Positions 43,620-52,601 of a stretch of DNA of 64,000 nt are shown in pieces. Every line of letters starts with the position of its first letter. Position 1 is the stretch's first letter. The position numbers and the translations under genes were made by a program. Source of the DNA: Pseudomonas sp. v388 (GTDB lineage: Bacteria > Pseudomonadota > Gammaproteobacteria > Pseudomonadales > Pseudomonadaceae). The stretch lies in assembly GCF_003935425.1 (NCBI RefSeq), contig NZ_RHQN01000013.1, positions 1 through 64,000 of the forward strand. The letters are read 5' to 3'. Under the pieces are notes generated by a model, which saw nothing but the letters and a program-made list of their open reading frames with translations, made no database searches and was not told the DNA's origin.

Positions 43620-46190
43620 TCAGTAGGAGTAGGTCAGGCGAGCGAACACGCCTTTGGCGCGGTCGTCACCGGACAGCTTCACCCGGTATTGCAGAGAAAA
43701 ATCCACATAGGAACGCGGCGCGTTGTAGGCGTCTTCGCGAAACCAGTAGCGCACGTTGTTACCCAGCCCGATGCCTGCGGCGGTGCCGGAGGAATAGTCA
43801 GTGCTGCCGTCGCTGCCGGTGTCGCTGTCCATCTTGGAGTCGTAGTCGAACGCGGCCACCACATGGGGAAAGGTCACCCAGCGCGAGCCTGCGCCGCCGA
43901 TGGCGTAACTGCGCCCGCCTTGCCATTCGCTGTTGAAGTAATTGCGCGAGTCTTCGACGTAGTGCCCGGCTTCGGCGAACAGTTGCGAGGTCCACCAGCT
44001 ATCGGTGTCGACCCGCAGGTCGGTGCCGATGCTGGAGCCATAACCCAGGCGCAACAGCCAGTCGCCATCGACATCGGACGAGCCCAGAGGAAAAGTGCGT
44101 TCCACGGCGGCCATCACGTTCAAGGATGAGAACGGCTTGGCGCGCACCCCGAGCGCGCCTTGCAGGGCGTCGAAACCGGTGTCCGAATCGCTGTTCTTGC
44201 TCCACAGCGTATCGGTGATACGTCCGTACAGTTCGACGAACCGGGCGTTGCGGTAGCCCAGCGGCCGCCACGAGATCTCGGTGCTGTTTTGCAGGCTGTC
44301 ATTGCTGCTGTCGCCACCGCGGCCGCCATTGTCGTTGCTGCCGCCGGAACTGGGCGCTGCGCTCAGACCGCTGGTGGAGGTGTTGCCGCGGTAACTGGTG
44401 GTACTGGTCAGGCCCCAGGTGCGCGACACATCGGCCACGGCGCGCCGGGTGTCGAACAGCTGGCGGGCAGGCATCTGCAGTTCACCGGCTTTTTCGGCGT
44501 CGATGACCCGCTTGAAGTAGGCCACCGCGCCTTTGTCGTCATTGACCCGCATTGCGTTGTAGGCCGCGTCCTGCGTGGCGGTCGGGGCCAGACGGGTCTG
44601 GGCGTCGGCCTTGGCGAACGACTCATGGGCGGCGTCATCGTCACCGGCCTGGACCGACAGATACGCGACTTGAAGATCCTTCATGTCCTTCAGTTCGCCC
44701 GCGTCCCTGGCCTGCTGCAAACGCTCGCGGGCGGTACGGCGCTGCCCGATGGCCGCGCACAGGCTGGCCTCTTCATAGCTGGGCAGACCGCCCAGCGCCA
44801 GGGCCTGGGTAAAGTCCTGTCGGGCGCCGGAATCATTGCAGGTCTGTTGGCGCAGGCGACCGCGCTGGGCCAGCAGGCGGGCATCGTCGCCATTGGCCTG
44901 AAGGCCTTCGGTGGCAGCGTCGATGGCGTCGTCGAGACGCTTCTGATCGGTCAGGGCGCTGACCAGCAGGCTGCGATAAGCCGGGTTGTGCGGTGCGCGG
45001 CGAATGGCTTCACGGGCCAGCGCCTGCGCGGACGCCGCATCCTTGTCGGCCAGTGCGGCGTAGGCCTGCATGGCCGTGTCGGTGCCACCGTCACGCTGGT
45101 TGCCCGGCCAGATGTCACAAATCAGTCCGAATGCGCTTTCCTGGCAACTGAGCGCCGGCACCGGGAAGCGCGCGGCGGTTTTCACGCCGTTGCGCTGCTG
45201 GCGTGCAGTGACCTGCGCGGCGCTGCGGCGGCGGGCCACCTCGCCGTTGGCGTCTTCGGGCACCTGCTCCAATTGCTCCAGTGCCTGGGCCAGTTCGCCG
45301 TTGGCCAGCGCCAGGTCGGCGGCGAAGAAACGAATGTCGCGCACTTCCGAATCCAGCAGGCCGTCGATGGCCAGGGCCTGCTGAAGGTCGGCCTGAGCCG
45401 CATCTTGCTTGCCCTGGCGATCCAGGGCGTAGCTGCGCAGGATCCACGGCGCGATTTCGCCGTCGTCCTGGGCCAGCGCGCCATCGGCGGCCTGTTCGGC
45501 GGCGCGATAGTCACCGCTCGCCAGCAGCGCGCTGATCAGCAGTTGCTGGTTGGCGCCGATTTCCGGTGCCCAGGCCACGGCCTTGCGCGCCTGAGCTACC
45601 GCCAGCGGCAATTGATTCTGTTGCAGCGCCCGATAACCCTCGATGGCCAGCGGTGCGGCCAGTTGTCGGCGAATGGCTTCGCGGCGCATCAGCAGCGTGT
45701 CGTCGTCGGGAAATACCTGCAAGGCCTGGACGGTCGCCTGATCGGCCTGCACCAACTGGCCCTGGCGCTGTAATGACTCGATCAGCAGCATCCGGTAGTC
45801 CATGCGCCTGGGTGCCTGGGCGATGGCCTTGCGGATCGAGCTGGCGGCGAGGGCGAAGTCGTCGCGATCGTAAGCCTTGAACGCCTGGGCCGCCGCGCCG
45901 AAACCGGGGCTTGGGCGTGATTCGGGGTACTGCCGGGGATGATCGCGGCGCTCTTTGTCGCGCTGCGCCAGGACGATCAGCCGGTTCAGCCGGGTGATGT
46001 CCGAGCGTTGACGCAAGGCTTCGCGGGCCTTGGCAATCGCCAGGTCGTAATCCTTGCGGTCGTAGGCGGCGTAGGCCTCGTTGGCGATGGTGTAGGCCGG
46101 GCCGCTCAATGGCAGCGGCAGCACTTCGGCCTGGCCCAGCGCAGGCGCCATGGCCAGGCCGGCCAGCGTCAGGAGAAAGGTGCGTTTCAT
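43620..46190 (-). CDS. nfrA: NfrA-like outer-membrane TPR/beta-barrel exopolysaccharide exporter
   Basis: An 856-residue protein. Signal peptide MKRTFLLTLAGLAMAPALGQA, then TPR-type helical repeats (about 30-590, e.g. AYAAYDRKDYDLAIAKAREAL and AFKAYDRDDFALAASSIRKA), a Ser/Gly/Asn-rich spacer (about 605-635) and a beta-barrel-like C-terminus (about 640-856) ending ARLTYSY with terminal Tyr. This is the layout of E. coli NfrA, the outer-membrane phage N4 receptor component, and of BcsC/PgaA exporters. E. coli NfrA is somewhat longer. It overlaps nfrB by 4 nt. Confidence 0.82.
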   Translation of the reverse strand: MKRTFLLTLAGLAMAPALGQAEVLPLPLSGPAYTIANEAYAAYDRKDYDLAIAKAREALRQRSDITRLNRLIVLAQRDKERRDHPRQYPESRPSPGFGAAAQAFKAYDRDDFALAASSIRKAIAQAPRRMDYRMLLIESLQRQGQLVQADQATVQALQVFPDDDTLLMRREAIRRQLAAPLAIEGYRALQQNQLPLAVAQARKAVAWAPEIGANQQLLISALLASGDYRAAEQAADGALAQDDGEIAPWILRSYALDRQGKQDAAQADLQQALAIDGLLDSEVRDIRFFAADLALANGELAQALEQLEQVPEDANGEVARRRSAAQVTARQQRNGVKTAARFPVPALSCQESAFGLICDIWPGNQRDGGTDTAMQAYAALADKDAASAQALAREAIRRAPHNPAYRSLLVSALTDQKRLDDAIDAATEGLQANGDDARLLAQRGRLRQQTCNDSGARQDFTQALALGGLPSYEEASLCAAIGQRRTARERLQQARDAGELKDMKDLQVAYLSVQAGDDDAAHESFAKADAQTRLAPTATQDAAYNAMRVNDDKGAVAYFKRVIDAEKAGELQMPARQLFDTRRAVADVSRTWGLTSTTSYRGNTSTSGLSAAPSSGGSNDNGGRGGDSSNDSLQNSTEISWRPLGYRNARFVELYGRITDTLWSKNSDSDTGFDALQGALGVRAKPFSSLNVMAAVERTFPLGSSDVDGDWLLRLGYGSSIGTDLRVDTDSWWTSQLFAEAGHYVEDSRNYFNSEWQGGRSYAIGGAGSRWVTFPHVVAAFDYDSKMDSDTGSDGSTDYSSGTAAGIGLGNNVRYWFREDAYNAPRSYVDFSLQYRVKLSGDDRAKGVFARLTYSY

Positions 46191-48307
46191 TGCGGTTGCC
46201 CCAAAGGTGAGTGCGCTGCGGGGCGGCTGTGCTGGCGAGCCACGGCCTGTTCGATGGTTTCGCGCGACAGCACGCCGATATCGACCAGGTAGTCGCCGAT
46301 GCGGCCGTGCAGTTGCGGACGATACTGGGACATGGCGCGGGCGAAGGTCTGGCGATCCAGCAAGCCTTCTTCGATCAGCATGTCGCCCAGCAATGGCGTG
46401 GCCGATGGCAGCGGCTGGCCGCTGACGATTTCCAGTTGCCGCAGCTGGGCGACGATTTCGCTTTCCCGGGCGATCAACTGCACCGGTTCGCTGCCCATCT
46501 GCTCGGTGAGCTGTTGCAGGCCTTCGGCCGACAACGGGCTGGCCACCGCAATTTCCGGACGGCCTTGCGCATCGATACCCAGCGGTACGGCTCGCCAGCG
46601 CAGCGCGAATTCGTCCGCCAGTGACGACGACAACCGAGCCCGGCCGGCCACGTCGAATACCCGCGGCAGGTTGCTCTGGAAGGCAATGGCTTCGGCCAGG
46701 GTTTCATCGTCGAGCCAGCCGTGGCTGAGCAGAATCCGCCCCAGTGGCAGCTGACGGGTCTGCTGTTCGTCCAGCGCCCTTTGCAGTTCGTGATCCTTGA
46801 TCGCCTGCCATGACACCAGCACGCTGCCCAGCTTGCGCGGCGCCTGGGCGACCAGGTCGGTGGACGGGAAGTCATGCATGGTCTTGTCCCAGACCAGCTT
46901 GCGGTTGAGCAGCTTGCCCACCAGAAACATGCGCCAGGCCCGGGCGGCGGCCATGAAGTTGACGAAGTTGCCGACCACCATGCGCGGTATCGACAGCAGG
47001 CCATGCTGCCAGCCGTACAGCACGGTGGTGAAGTAGCAGCGGTGGATGATCCGCCACAGCAGCGCGAAACCGTTGGCCACCAACAGGTACTGGATCAGCC
47101 CGGTGGTTTCGAAAGGCGTCGGGAAGCTGGTGTTCCACAAGCCGCTGGCGCGCAGCACGATCAGTGCGACCAGCTGGATCAGGATCAGATAAGCGATGAT
47201 GCTGACGAACGAGGTGAGCACGCTCTTGCGGTCGCGAAACAGCAGGTACCGGTTGGCCAGCGAGCCGCTCCAGCCCATCTGTTCCCAGCCTTGCAGGCCG
47301 ATGCCCAGGGTCCAGCGGGCTTTCTGGCGAAACGCGGTGCGGAAAGTGTCGGGGAAGAACTCACGCACGCACAGCGGCATTTCCAGGGTCGACTCGTAGG
47401 GCCGGCGAAACCAGGATTTGCGCAACACCCGGTACTGCACCGGAAAGCGCACGAAAATCGAGCTCATGCCATAGCTGTAGAGGCGTGCGCCGACATCGTA
47501 GTCTTCGGTCAAGCTTTCGGTGTTGAACGGCTGATTCTGGTTCTCTTCGGCCAGCACCTGCAAGGCGCGGCGCGAGAAACAGGTGCCCACGCCCGCCGAA
47601 GGCACGCTGTCGGTCATGCTTTCGCGTACCACCAGGTCCTTGCCGTGCCATTCGGCGAATTCGTCCATGTAGGTGCCGGCTACCCATTCGTACCAGTTGC
47701 GCTCCAGCGACACCACCGGCAGCTGGATCATGTCCTTGCGCGGCAGCAGGTAGTTGAACAGGCGCAGCTCCAGTGGGTGCAGCACGTCTTCACTGTCGTG
47801 CAGCACCACACCGGCGAAGCTCACTGAATGGGTCTGTTCGTAGAGGAAGATCGCCTGGATCACCCAGTTCAGGCAGTCGGCCTTGCAGGTCGGCCCGGCA
47901 TGCGGCACTTCCACGCGATGCAACTGCTTGTAGCGCCGGCGCATGCGCTCGACTTCATCGATGGTGCGCTGGTCGTTGACGTAGGTGCCGACGAACACTA
48001 CGTAGTTCTGGTAATCGAGGGTCGAGACCATGTTCTCGATCATCGGTGCGATGACGTCGTATTCCAGCCAGGCCGGGACCATGATCGCCAGCGGCTGTTC
48101 GTCGCGCTCCACCAGCTGCTGCTCGGTCAACGGCCGGTAGCGGCGTTCGGCGGTGAACTTGCGATACAGGCGCCGTGCCCAGTACCACAGGTCGATGATC
48201 AGGTCGTCCAGACTGGAAATCAGAATGATCGAGCCGATCACGATGGTCGCCACTTCCAGCACGCTGTAGTAGTGGGCCAGCCAGTAAGGCCAATAAAGCG
48301 AAGTCAT
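46187..48307 (-). CDS. nfrB: NfrB-like glycosyltransferase with two MshEN-type modules
   Basis: A 706-residue inner-membrane synthase. Helices near 15-40, a family 2 catalytic domain (DSED 171-174, TED 267-269, RQKARW 327-332) and further helices at about 365-450. The C-terminal cytoplasmic region contains a MshEN-like module (491-550: KLGSVLVSW...PLGRILLSHGWLDD) and a second at about 638-692 (LLGDMLIEEGLL...RIGDYLVDIGVLS). MshEN domains bind c-di-GMP. In E. coli NfrB this domain gates synthesis of an N-acetylmannosamine-containing polymer, using WecB-made UDP-ManNAc. ATG 48307 comes 12 nt after the BcsB-like stop. Confidence 0.88.
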   Translation of the reverse strand: MTSLYWPYWLAHYYSVLEVATIVIGSIILISSLDDLIIDLWYWARRLYRKFTAERRYRPLTEQQLVERDEQPLAIMVPAWLEYDVIAPMIENMVSTLDYQNYVVFVGTYVNDQRTIDEVERMRRRYKQLHRVEVPHAGPTCKADCLNWVIQAIFLYEQTHSVSFAGVVLHDSEDVLHPLELRLFNYLLPRKDMIQLPVVSLERNWYEWVAGTYMDEFAEWHGKDLVVRESMTDSVPSAGVGTCFSRRALQVLAEENQNQPFNTESLTEDYDVGARLYSYGMSSIFVRFPVQYRVLRKSWFRRPYESTLEMPLCVREFFPDTFRTAFRQKARWTLGIGLQGWEQMGWSGSLANRYLLFRDRKSVLTSFVSIIAYLILIQLVALIVLRASGLWNTSFPTPFETTGLIQYLLVANGFALLWRIIHRCYFTTVLYGWQHGLLSIPRMVVGNFVNFMAAARAWRMFLVGKLLNRKLVWDKTMHDFPSTDLVAQAPRKLGSVLVSWQAIKDHELQRALDEQQTRQLPLGRILLSHGWLDDETLAEAIAFQSNLPRVFDVAGRARLSSSLADEFALRWRAVPLGIDAQGRPEIAVASPLSAEGLQQLTEQMGSEPVQLIARESEIVAQLRQLEIVSGQPLPSATPLLGDMLIEEGLLDRQTFARAMSQYRPQLHGRIGDYLVDIGVLSRETIEQAVARQHSRPAAHSPLGQPQ

Positions 48308-48319
48308 CGCTGCGTCCCG

Positions 48320-50533
48320 TTACTGGCGGTTGCGGCGGGCACTGCGGCCGGCCAGCAAGAGCACGAGGAAGACAATGACGCCGGCCGGAATCAGCCACAG
48401 CCACGACGGTGTACGCCAGGCGTCCAGGCCTTTGGGCTCTTGGCTTTCGATCATCAGGCTGCCGGTCGGGTCATTGGCGTCGAAGGTGGAAACGGCGCCT
48501 TCATTGCCCAGGAGGCTGACGTTGCCCCGTTCCAGCAGCAGTGGCTGAGCGAAGACCGGCGACTGGCCGCCCAGGGTGCGGTAGACCATGCCGTGCTGGC
48601 CGCCGGACTCGACCACCTGCAGGGACGCCATATGATTAAGGCTCTTGAGGTCCAGCAGCGACTGTTCCTTGTGGTGAATGGTCAGGTGACCGTCGTTGTT
48701 GACCTGCACCGCCTCGCGGCTGTCCTTGACCGGCAGTTCGAAGGCCAGGAACGCGTGTTCGGGGGCGACGGCGACCTTGGCGTCGGCGCTGACCGACAGC
48801 GTGGCACGCAATGGCGACACACCGCTGGCGCTGGCGACTCGAATCAGCTGCGGCAGGCTGGTGGCCGGATGCTCCAGATAGGTTTGCGGGACCAGCACCT
48901 GGGTGTTGCTCGCAAAGCGGGCGGCCATGCCGGAGAAATCGTCGCCTACCGCGGCCTTGTCCAGAGTGATGTGGCTGGTGGGCAGGACCGAGATCGGGAA
49001 GGGTTGCGGGGTTTCCCGGCACTCGTTGCTCACCGGTTGACGCTGGAACGACACACGCAGGGTGTTCTGCGCCGCCAGTGCATAGCGAGGAATGCGCGCT
49101 TCGATGCGTTCTTTCTTGCCGTCCGCCTTAAGCTGCGTGGCGCCGATCAGGTAATCGTTGAAAAACAGGGTGGCCACCGGCGCGGTGCTGGTGGCGCCCG
49201 GCGCGGCCGCCACGTCGATCACGGCATTGACCGGCACGCGGCCGTCGTAGGCGATGCTGCCCAGCGGGAACGAAGTGCTCCAGTCGCTTCTGGCCAGCAC
49301 CTCGATATTGCCGGGCTTGCCGCCCAGGCGCGACAACGCGACCCGGCCGTCTTCGCTCAACGGCATGTTGGCTTCTTCACCCAGGGTCAGCTGACGCTCG
49401 CGAGCCAGGGTATTCCAGGCCGAACCGAACAGGCCGATGGCCTTGCCGACCGCGTCGTGATTGACCACCAGCATCGGCCGCGCGCCGAGCAGGGTCAGGC
49501 GCACATTTTCGCTGCCTTTGCTGTCCAGCGCCGCGTTGATGCGGCTTTCACGCCATTGGCCCAAGGCTTTGGCCGCTTCCGGATCGAGGCTCTGGACCTG
49601 GCTTTGCAAGGCGTCCAGCGATTCATTGATCGCCTTGAGCAGTTCGGGGTCGCGCACGGCCAGGTCAGCGTTGAACGCCGGGGTCTGGCCCAGCACCAGC
49701 AGCGCGCCGATCTGCGCCGCATCGCTCACGGTGTGCGGGCCTTGATGGTCCAGGCTGGCGAAAGCCGGAATCTGCTTGAGTTCGGCCGGAATGCGCACGC
49801 CGCTCAGGTCGATGCTGGTCTGCAACGAGGGGAACGGCAGGATGCGCGCCTGTTTGCCGATACGCTCCAGCGCCACGCCCAGCCGCCAGGCGGCGTCGTA
49901 GCTGGCGCTGGACAGCGTGCCGGGGGCCACCAGAATGCCGGGCTTGCCCGGCAAGGCGTTCCACGCCGCGCCGACGTTCTGCAGAAGGCGAGCGTCGTAG
50001 CTGTAGCTCAGGCGCGTGTGCGGATCGATGCGCAGCACGTTGCCGATGCCGCGCTGCTCTTCACACAGCACCCGCTCGACCGCCGACGACCATGCCACGC
50101 CCAGGCGCAGCGAACCGCTGGCACGTGGCGCCTTGTCGACGCCGACTTCGATGTTGGCATTGCCTTGCGGCTCGTTGAGGCCCAGCGCGCGTACCGGATA
50201 ACCATCCAGCGACAGCACCAGCGTGTTGCGCCCCGCTTCGGCGTTCAGGTAGCTGGCGTCGAAGTTGAGGGTCGCATCGCTGAGCGCGACATCCGCCGGC
50301 ACCGGCAAGTACAGCTCGCGACGAGCGTCGCTGGCACCGAGAATGATCGGCCGATCAATGCCCAGGTCCTGAAGCTCGACCACCCGTTGTTGACGGGTGT
50401 CGGCATTCAGGCGGCTGATCGCCTGGCTCAAGGGACTTTCGGCGGCAAAGGCGCCGACAGGCAGCAGGCTCGACAGCAGGGCACAGGCAAGGGCACTCAG
50501 CGCGGCCGTGTTTACGGTAACGGAAGACGTCAT
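48320..50533 (-). CDS. BcsB-like periplasmic exopolysaccharide subunit
   Basis: A 737-residue protein: leader (LSALACALLSSLLPVGAFA), repeated carbohydrate-binding/flavodoxin-like segments of the BcsB type (IILGASDARRELYLPVPADV, GLFGSAWNTLARERQL, FFNDYLIGATQL) and a C-terminal membrane anchor (SWLWLIPAGVIVFLVLLLAG). It is clearly diverged from the wssC product of the cellulose operon. E. coli nfrAB lacks a BcsB gene beside it, so this is a distinguishing feature of the cluster. ATG 50533 was taken as start because the leader begins there; an upstream in-frame start is possible. Confidence 0.8.
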   Translation of the reverse strand: MTSSVTVNTAALSALACALLSSLLPVGAFAAESPLSQAISRLNADTRQQRVVELQDLGIDRPIILGASDARRELYLPVPADVALSDATLNFDASYLNAEAGRNTLVLSLDGYPVRALGLNEPQGNANIEVGVDKAPRASGSLRLGVAWSSAVERVLCEEQRGIGNVLRIDPHTRLSYSYDARLLQNVGAAWNALPGKPGILVAPGTLSSASYDAAWRLGVALERIGKQARILPFPSLQTSIDLSGVRIPAELKQIPAFASLDHQGPHTVSDAAQIGALLVLGQTPAFNADLAVRDPELLKAINESLDALQSQVQSLDPEAAKALGQWRESRINAALDSKGSENVRLTLLGARPMLVVNHDAVGKAIGLFGSAWNTLARERQLTLGEEANMPLSEDGRVALSRLGGKPGNIEVLARSDWSTSFPLGSIAYDGRVPVNAVIDVAAAPGATSTAPVATLFFNDYLIGATQLKADGKKERIEARIPRYALAAQNTLRVSFQRQPVSNECRETPQPFPISVLPTSHITLDKAAVGDDFSGMAARFASNTQVLVPQTYLEHPATSLPQLIRVASASGVSPLRATLSVSADAKVAVAPEHAFLAFELPVKDSREAVQVNNDGHLTIHHKEQSLLDLKSLNHMASLQVVESGGQHGMVYRTLGGQSPVFAQPLLLERGNVSLLGNEGAVSTFDANDPTGSLMIESQEPKGLDAWRTPSWLWLIPAGVIVFLVLLLAGRSARRNRQ

Positions 50534-50610
50534 CTGGGGTTCATTCTCGGTCAATACAGCGGTCTGGGAGCGCAGCACCGCCGCCGGGGTCCGGCGGCAG
50601 GTCGTGGCAA

Positions 50611-51819
50611 TTACTGTCGGGTCATCACGGAAACCGGATGCAGGTAGGTCCGGCTGGTCGGCATCTGGGTGCCGAACTCTTCCACCTCACGGCCCATCAG
50701 GGCGTCGACGATCCTTTCGCAGGCACGGCCGTCGCCATACGGGTTGGCCGCTTTCGACGCGTTGCGCCACAGGAACTCGTCGTCGAACAGGGCACACACG
50801 CCCTGCACGATGCCGTTGGTGTCGGCCCCGACCAGGCGCACCGTTCCGGCGCTGACCGCTTCGGGGCGTTCGGTGACTTCGCGCATCACCAGCACCGGCT
50901 TGCCCAGCGAAGGCGCTTCTTCCTGGACACCGCCGGAGTCGGTGAGGATCACGTGGGACAACTGCATCAGGCGCACGAACGACAGGTAGTCCAGCGGCTC
51001 GATCAGGTGCACATTGGGCAGGTCGCCCAGCAGGCGGGTCACCGGCTCTTTCACGTTGGGGTTCAGATGCACCGGGTAGACGATCTGAATATCTTCGCGC
51101 TGGGCCAGCAGGCGCAGGGCCTTGCAGATGTTCAGGAAACCATCGCCAAAGTTTTCGCGACGGTGGCCGGTGACCAGCAACATCCTGCGCTGCGGCAGCA
51201 GAAAGCTGAACTGGCGGTCCAGCGCGTGGCGCAGGCGCGAATTGTGCTCGATGCGTTGGGCGGTCATCTGCAACGCGTCGATCACCGTGTTGCCGGTGAC
51301 GAACGAGGTGCCTTGCAGGCGTTCACCCAAGACGTTGCGGCGCGAGCCGTCGGTGGGAACGAACAGCTGGTCGGAGATCAGATCGATGCTGCGACGGTTC
51401 ATTTCTTCCGGCCAGGGCTGGTAGATATCGCCCGTGCGCAGCCCTGCTTCCACGTGGCTGACCGGAATCCGCCGGTGAAAGGCCGACATCGCCGCCACCA
51501 TGGCCGAAGTGGTATCGCCATGCACCAGTACCCGATCCGGCTGCATCTGCTCAAGCACCGGATCGATGGCGGCATACAGCGCGGCGGTCAGGGTATTGAG
51601 GGTCTGGCCGGGCGTCATCACGTTCAGGCTGTAGTCGGCCTTGAGTTCGAACAGGTCCAGGACTTGCTGCAACATGCTCTGGTGCTGGCCAGTCACACAG
51701 ATCCGCGAATCGATGCCCGGCTCGGCCGCCAGTGCCTTGACCAGCGGAGCCATCTTGATGCCTTCCGGACGCGTTCCGAAGATCGAAAGGACTTTGAGTC
51801 GAGGCCGAACTTGAGCCAT
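50611..51819 (-). CDS. wecB: UDP-N-acetylglucosamine 2-epimerase
   Basis: A 402-residue epimerase making UDP-ManNAc. Signatures: FGTRPEGIKMAPL at the start, the HGDTTSAMVA block, HVEAGLRTGD, GHRRENFGDG and ILTDSGGVQEEAPSLGKPVLVMR. ATG 51819 with GGAGAAATCA. First gene of the exopolysaccharide operon, 77 nt before the BcsB-like gene. There is no dehydrogenase (WecC) or transferase of enterobacterial common antigen beside it, which supports dedicated supply of UDP-ManNAc to the NfrB-like synthase. Confidence 0.92.
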   Translation of the reverse strand: MAQVRPRLKVLSIFGTRPEGIKMAPLVKALAAEPGIDSRICVTGQHQSMLQQVLDLFELKADYSLNVMTPGQTLNTLTAALYAAIDPVLEQMQPDRVLVHGDTTSAMVAAMSAFHRRIPVSHVEAGLRTGDIYQPWPEEMNRRSIDLISDQLFVPTDGSRRNVLGERLQGTSFVTGNTVIDALQMTAQRIEHNSRLRHALDRQFSFLLPQRRMLLVTGHRRENFGDGFLNICKALRLLAQREDIQIVYPVHLNPNVKEPVTRLLGDLPNVHLIEPLDYLSFVRLMQLSHVILTDSGGVQEEAPSLGKPVLVMREVTERPEAVSAGTVRLVGADTNGIVQGVCALFDDEFLWRNASKAANPYGDGRACERIVDALMGREVEEFGTQMPTSRTYLHPVSVMTRQ

Positions 51820-52601
51820 TGATTTCTCCGCGCGCAGCATCCTCCAAGCAACATGAGCTCAAGGCACTGGTAAGTTATTTATGATCAGGCAATAGCCCGG
51901 TACAACCGGATGTGGTTCGGCACTATGAAGACGCGGATAAACGGTACTTGCTGCCGAAGCGAGGGGGATTATTAGCAAGGAAAATGGAGAGTGCAAAGTT
52001 ATTTTCGATTATTTTTTATCGACAATAAAATATGAAACTTCCCAATAACAGCGGGGTCATTTGCTGGTTATACCGAATTATTTCGGCAAAACCGTAGCTG
52101 GATAAGGTTCAACTATAAAGCTTGGTAAATCATCAGCTTACGTGTTTAGTGAAATGACTGCGGAACTTTACAGACGGCGGGCTTTCTGTTGTCGTTGGCC
52201 TTGTCGTTCTGCGCTCAAACATCGCCGAACGTGTCTGGTTTTCTGGCGTCATTATTTTTTCCCACAATAACGCATTGCACTCCCTTACGCTCGTTTTCTT
52301 CAGTCCGACAGCAACCTGTGCGCCGTCGTGAACTGTCAGCCGATATGCGTGAGCCGCTGTTCCGACAATACCGGACGGCCGAACGCATAATCCTGAAAGT
52401 GCAAACAGCCTCGGCTTCGAGTTGTGCCTGCTGTTGTCGGGTTCACGCGGTTCTGCACGGCCGGTCCCTCGGCCTGGAGCGGTCCAGCGGGTACTGGCGC
52501 CGCTCGGCGCCGTCGCAGGCGTTTATCCGTCAGTCCGCTTCAGCCACAATGCTGCCTTTTTTACCCGCCAGCCTGTTGTGGCTGAAAAAGGATTTGTACC
52601 G
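51820..52601. other. 782-bp AT-rich divergent intergenic region
   Basis: Lies between wecB (minus) and mltA (plus) and contains no convincing gene. The part at about 51960-52150 is far richer in A and T than the window average, with runs such as TTATTTTTTATCGACAATAA. It probably holds the promoter and regulator sites of the exopolysaccharide operon. Low-GC promoters of this kind are typical targets of MvaT/MvaU-type silencers in Pseudomonas (inference). Confidence 0.5.

Noticed and set aside
47828-50647. 939-codon plus-strand frame opposite the nfrB-like and bcsB-like genes
   Set aside because: Spans two real minus-strand genes and their gap. Composition is His/Gln-rich shadow sequence without domains.
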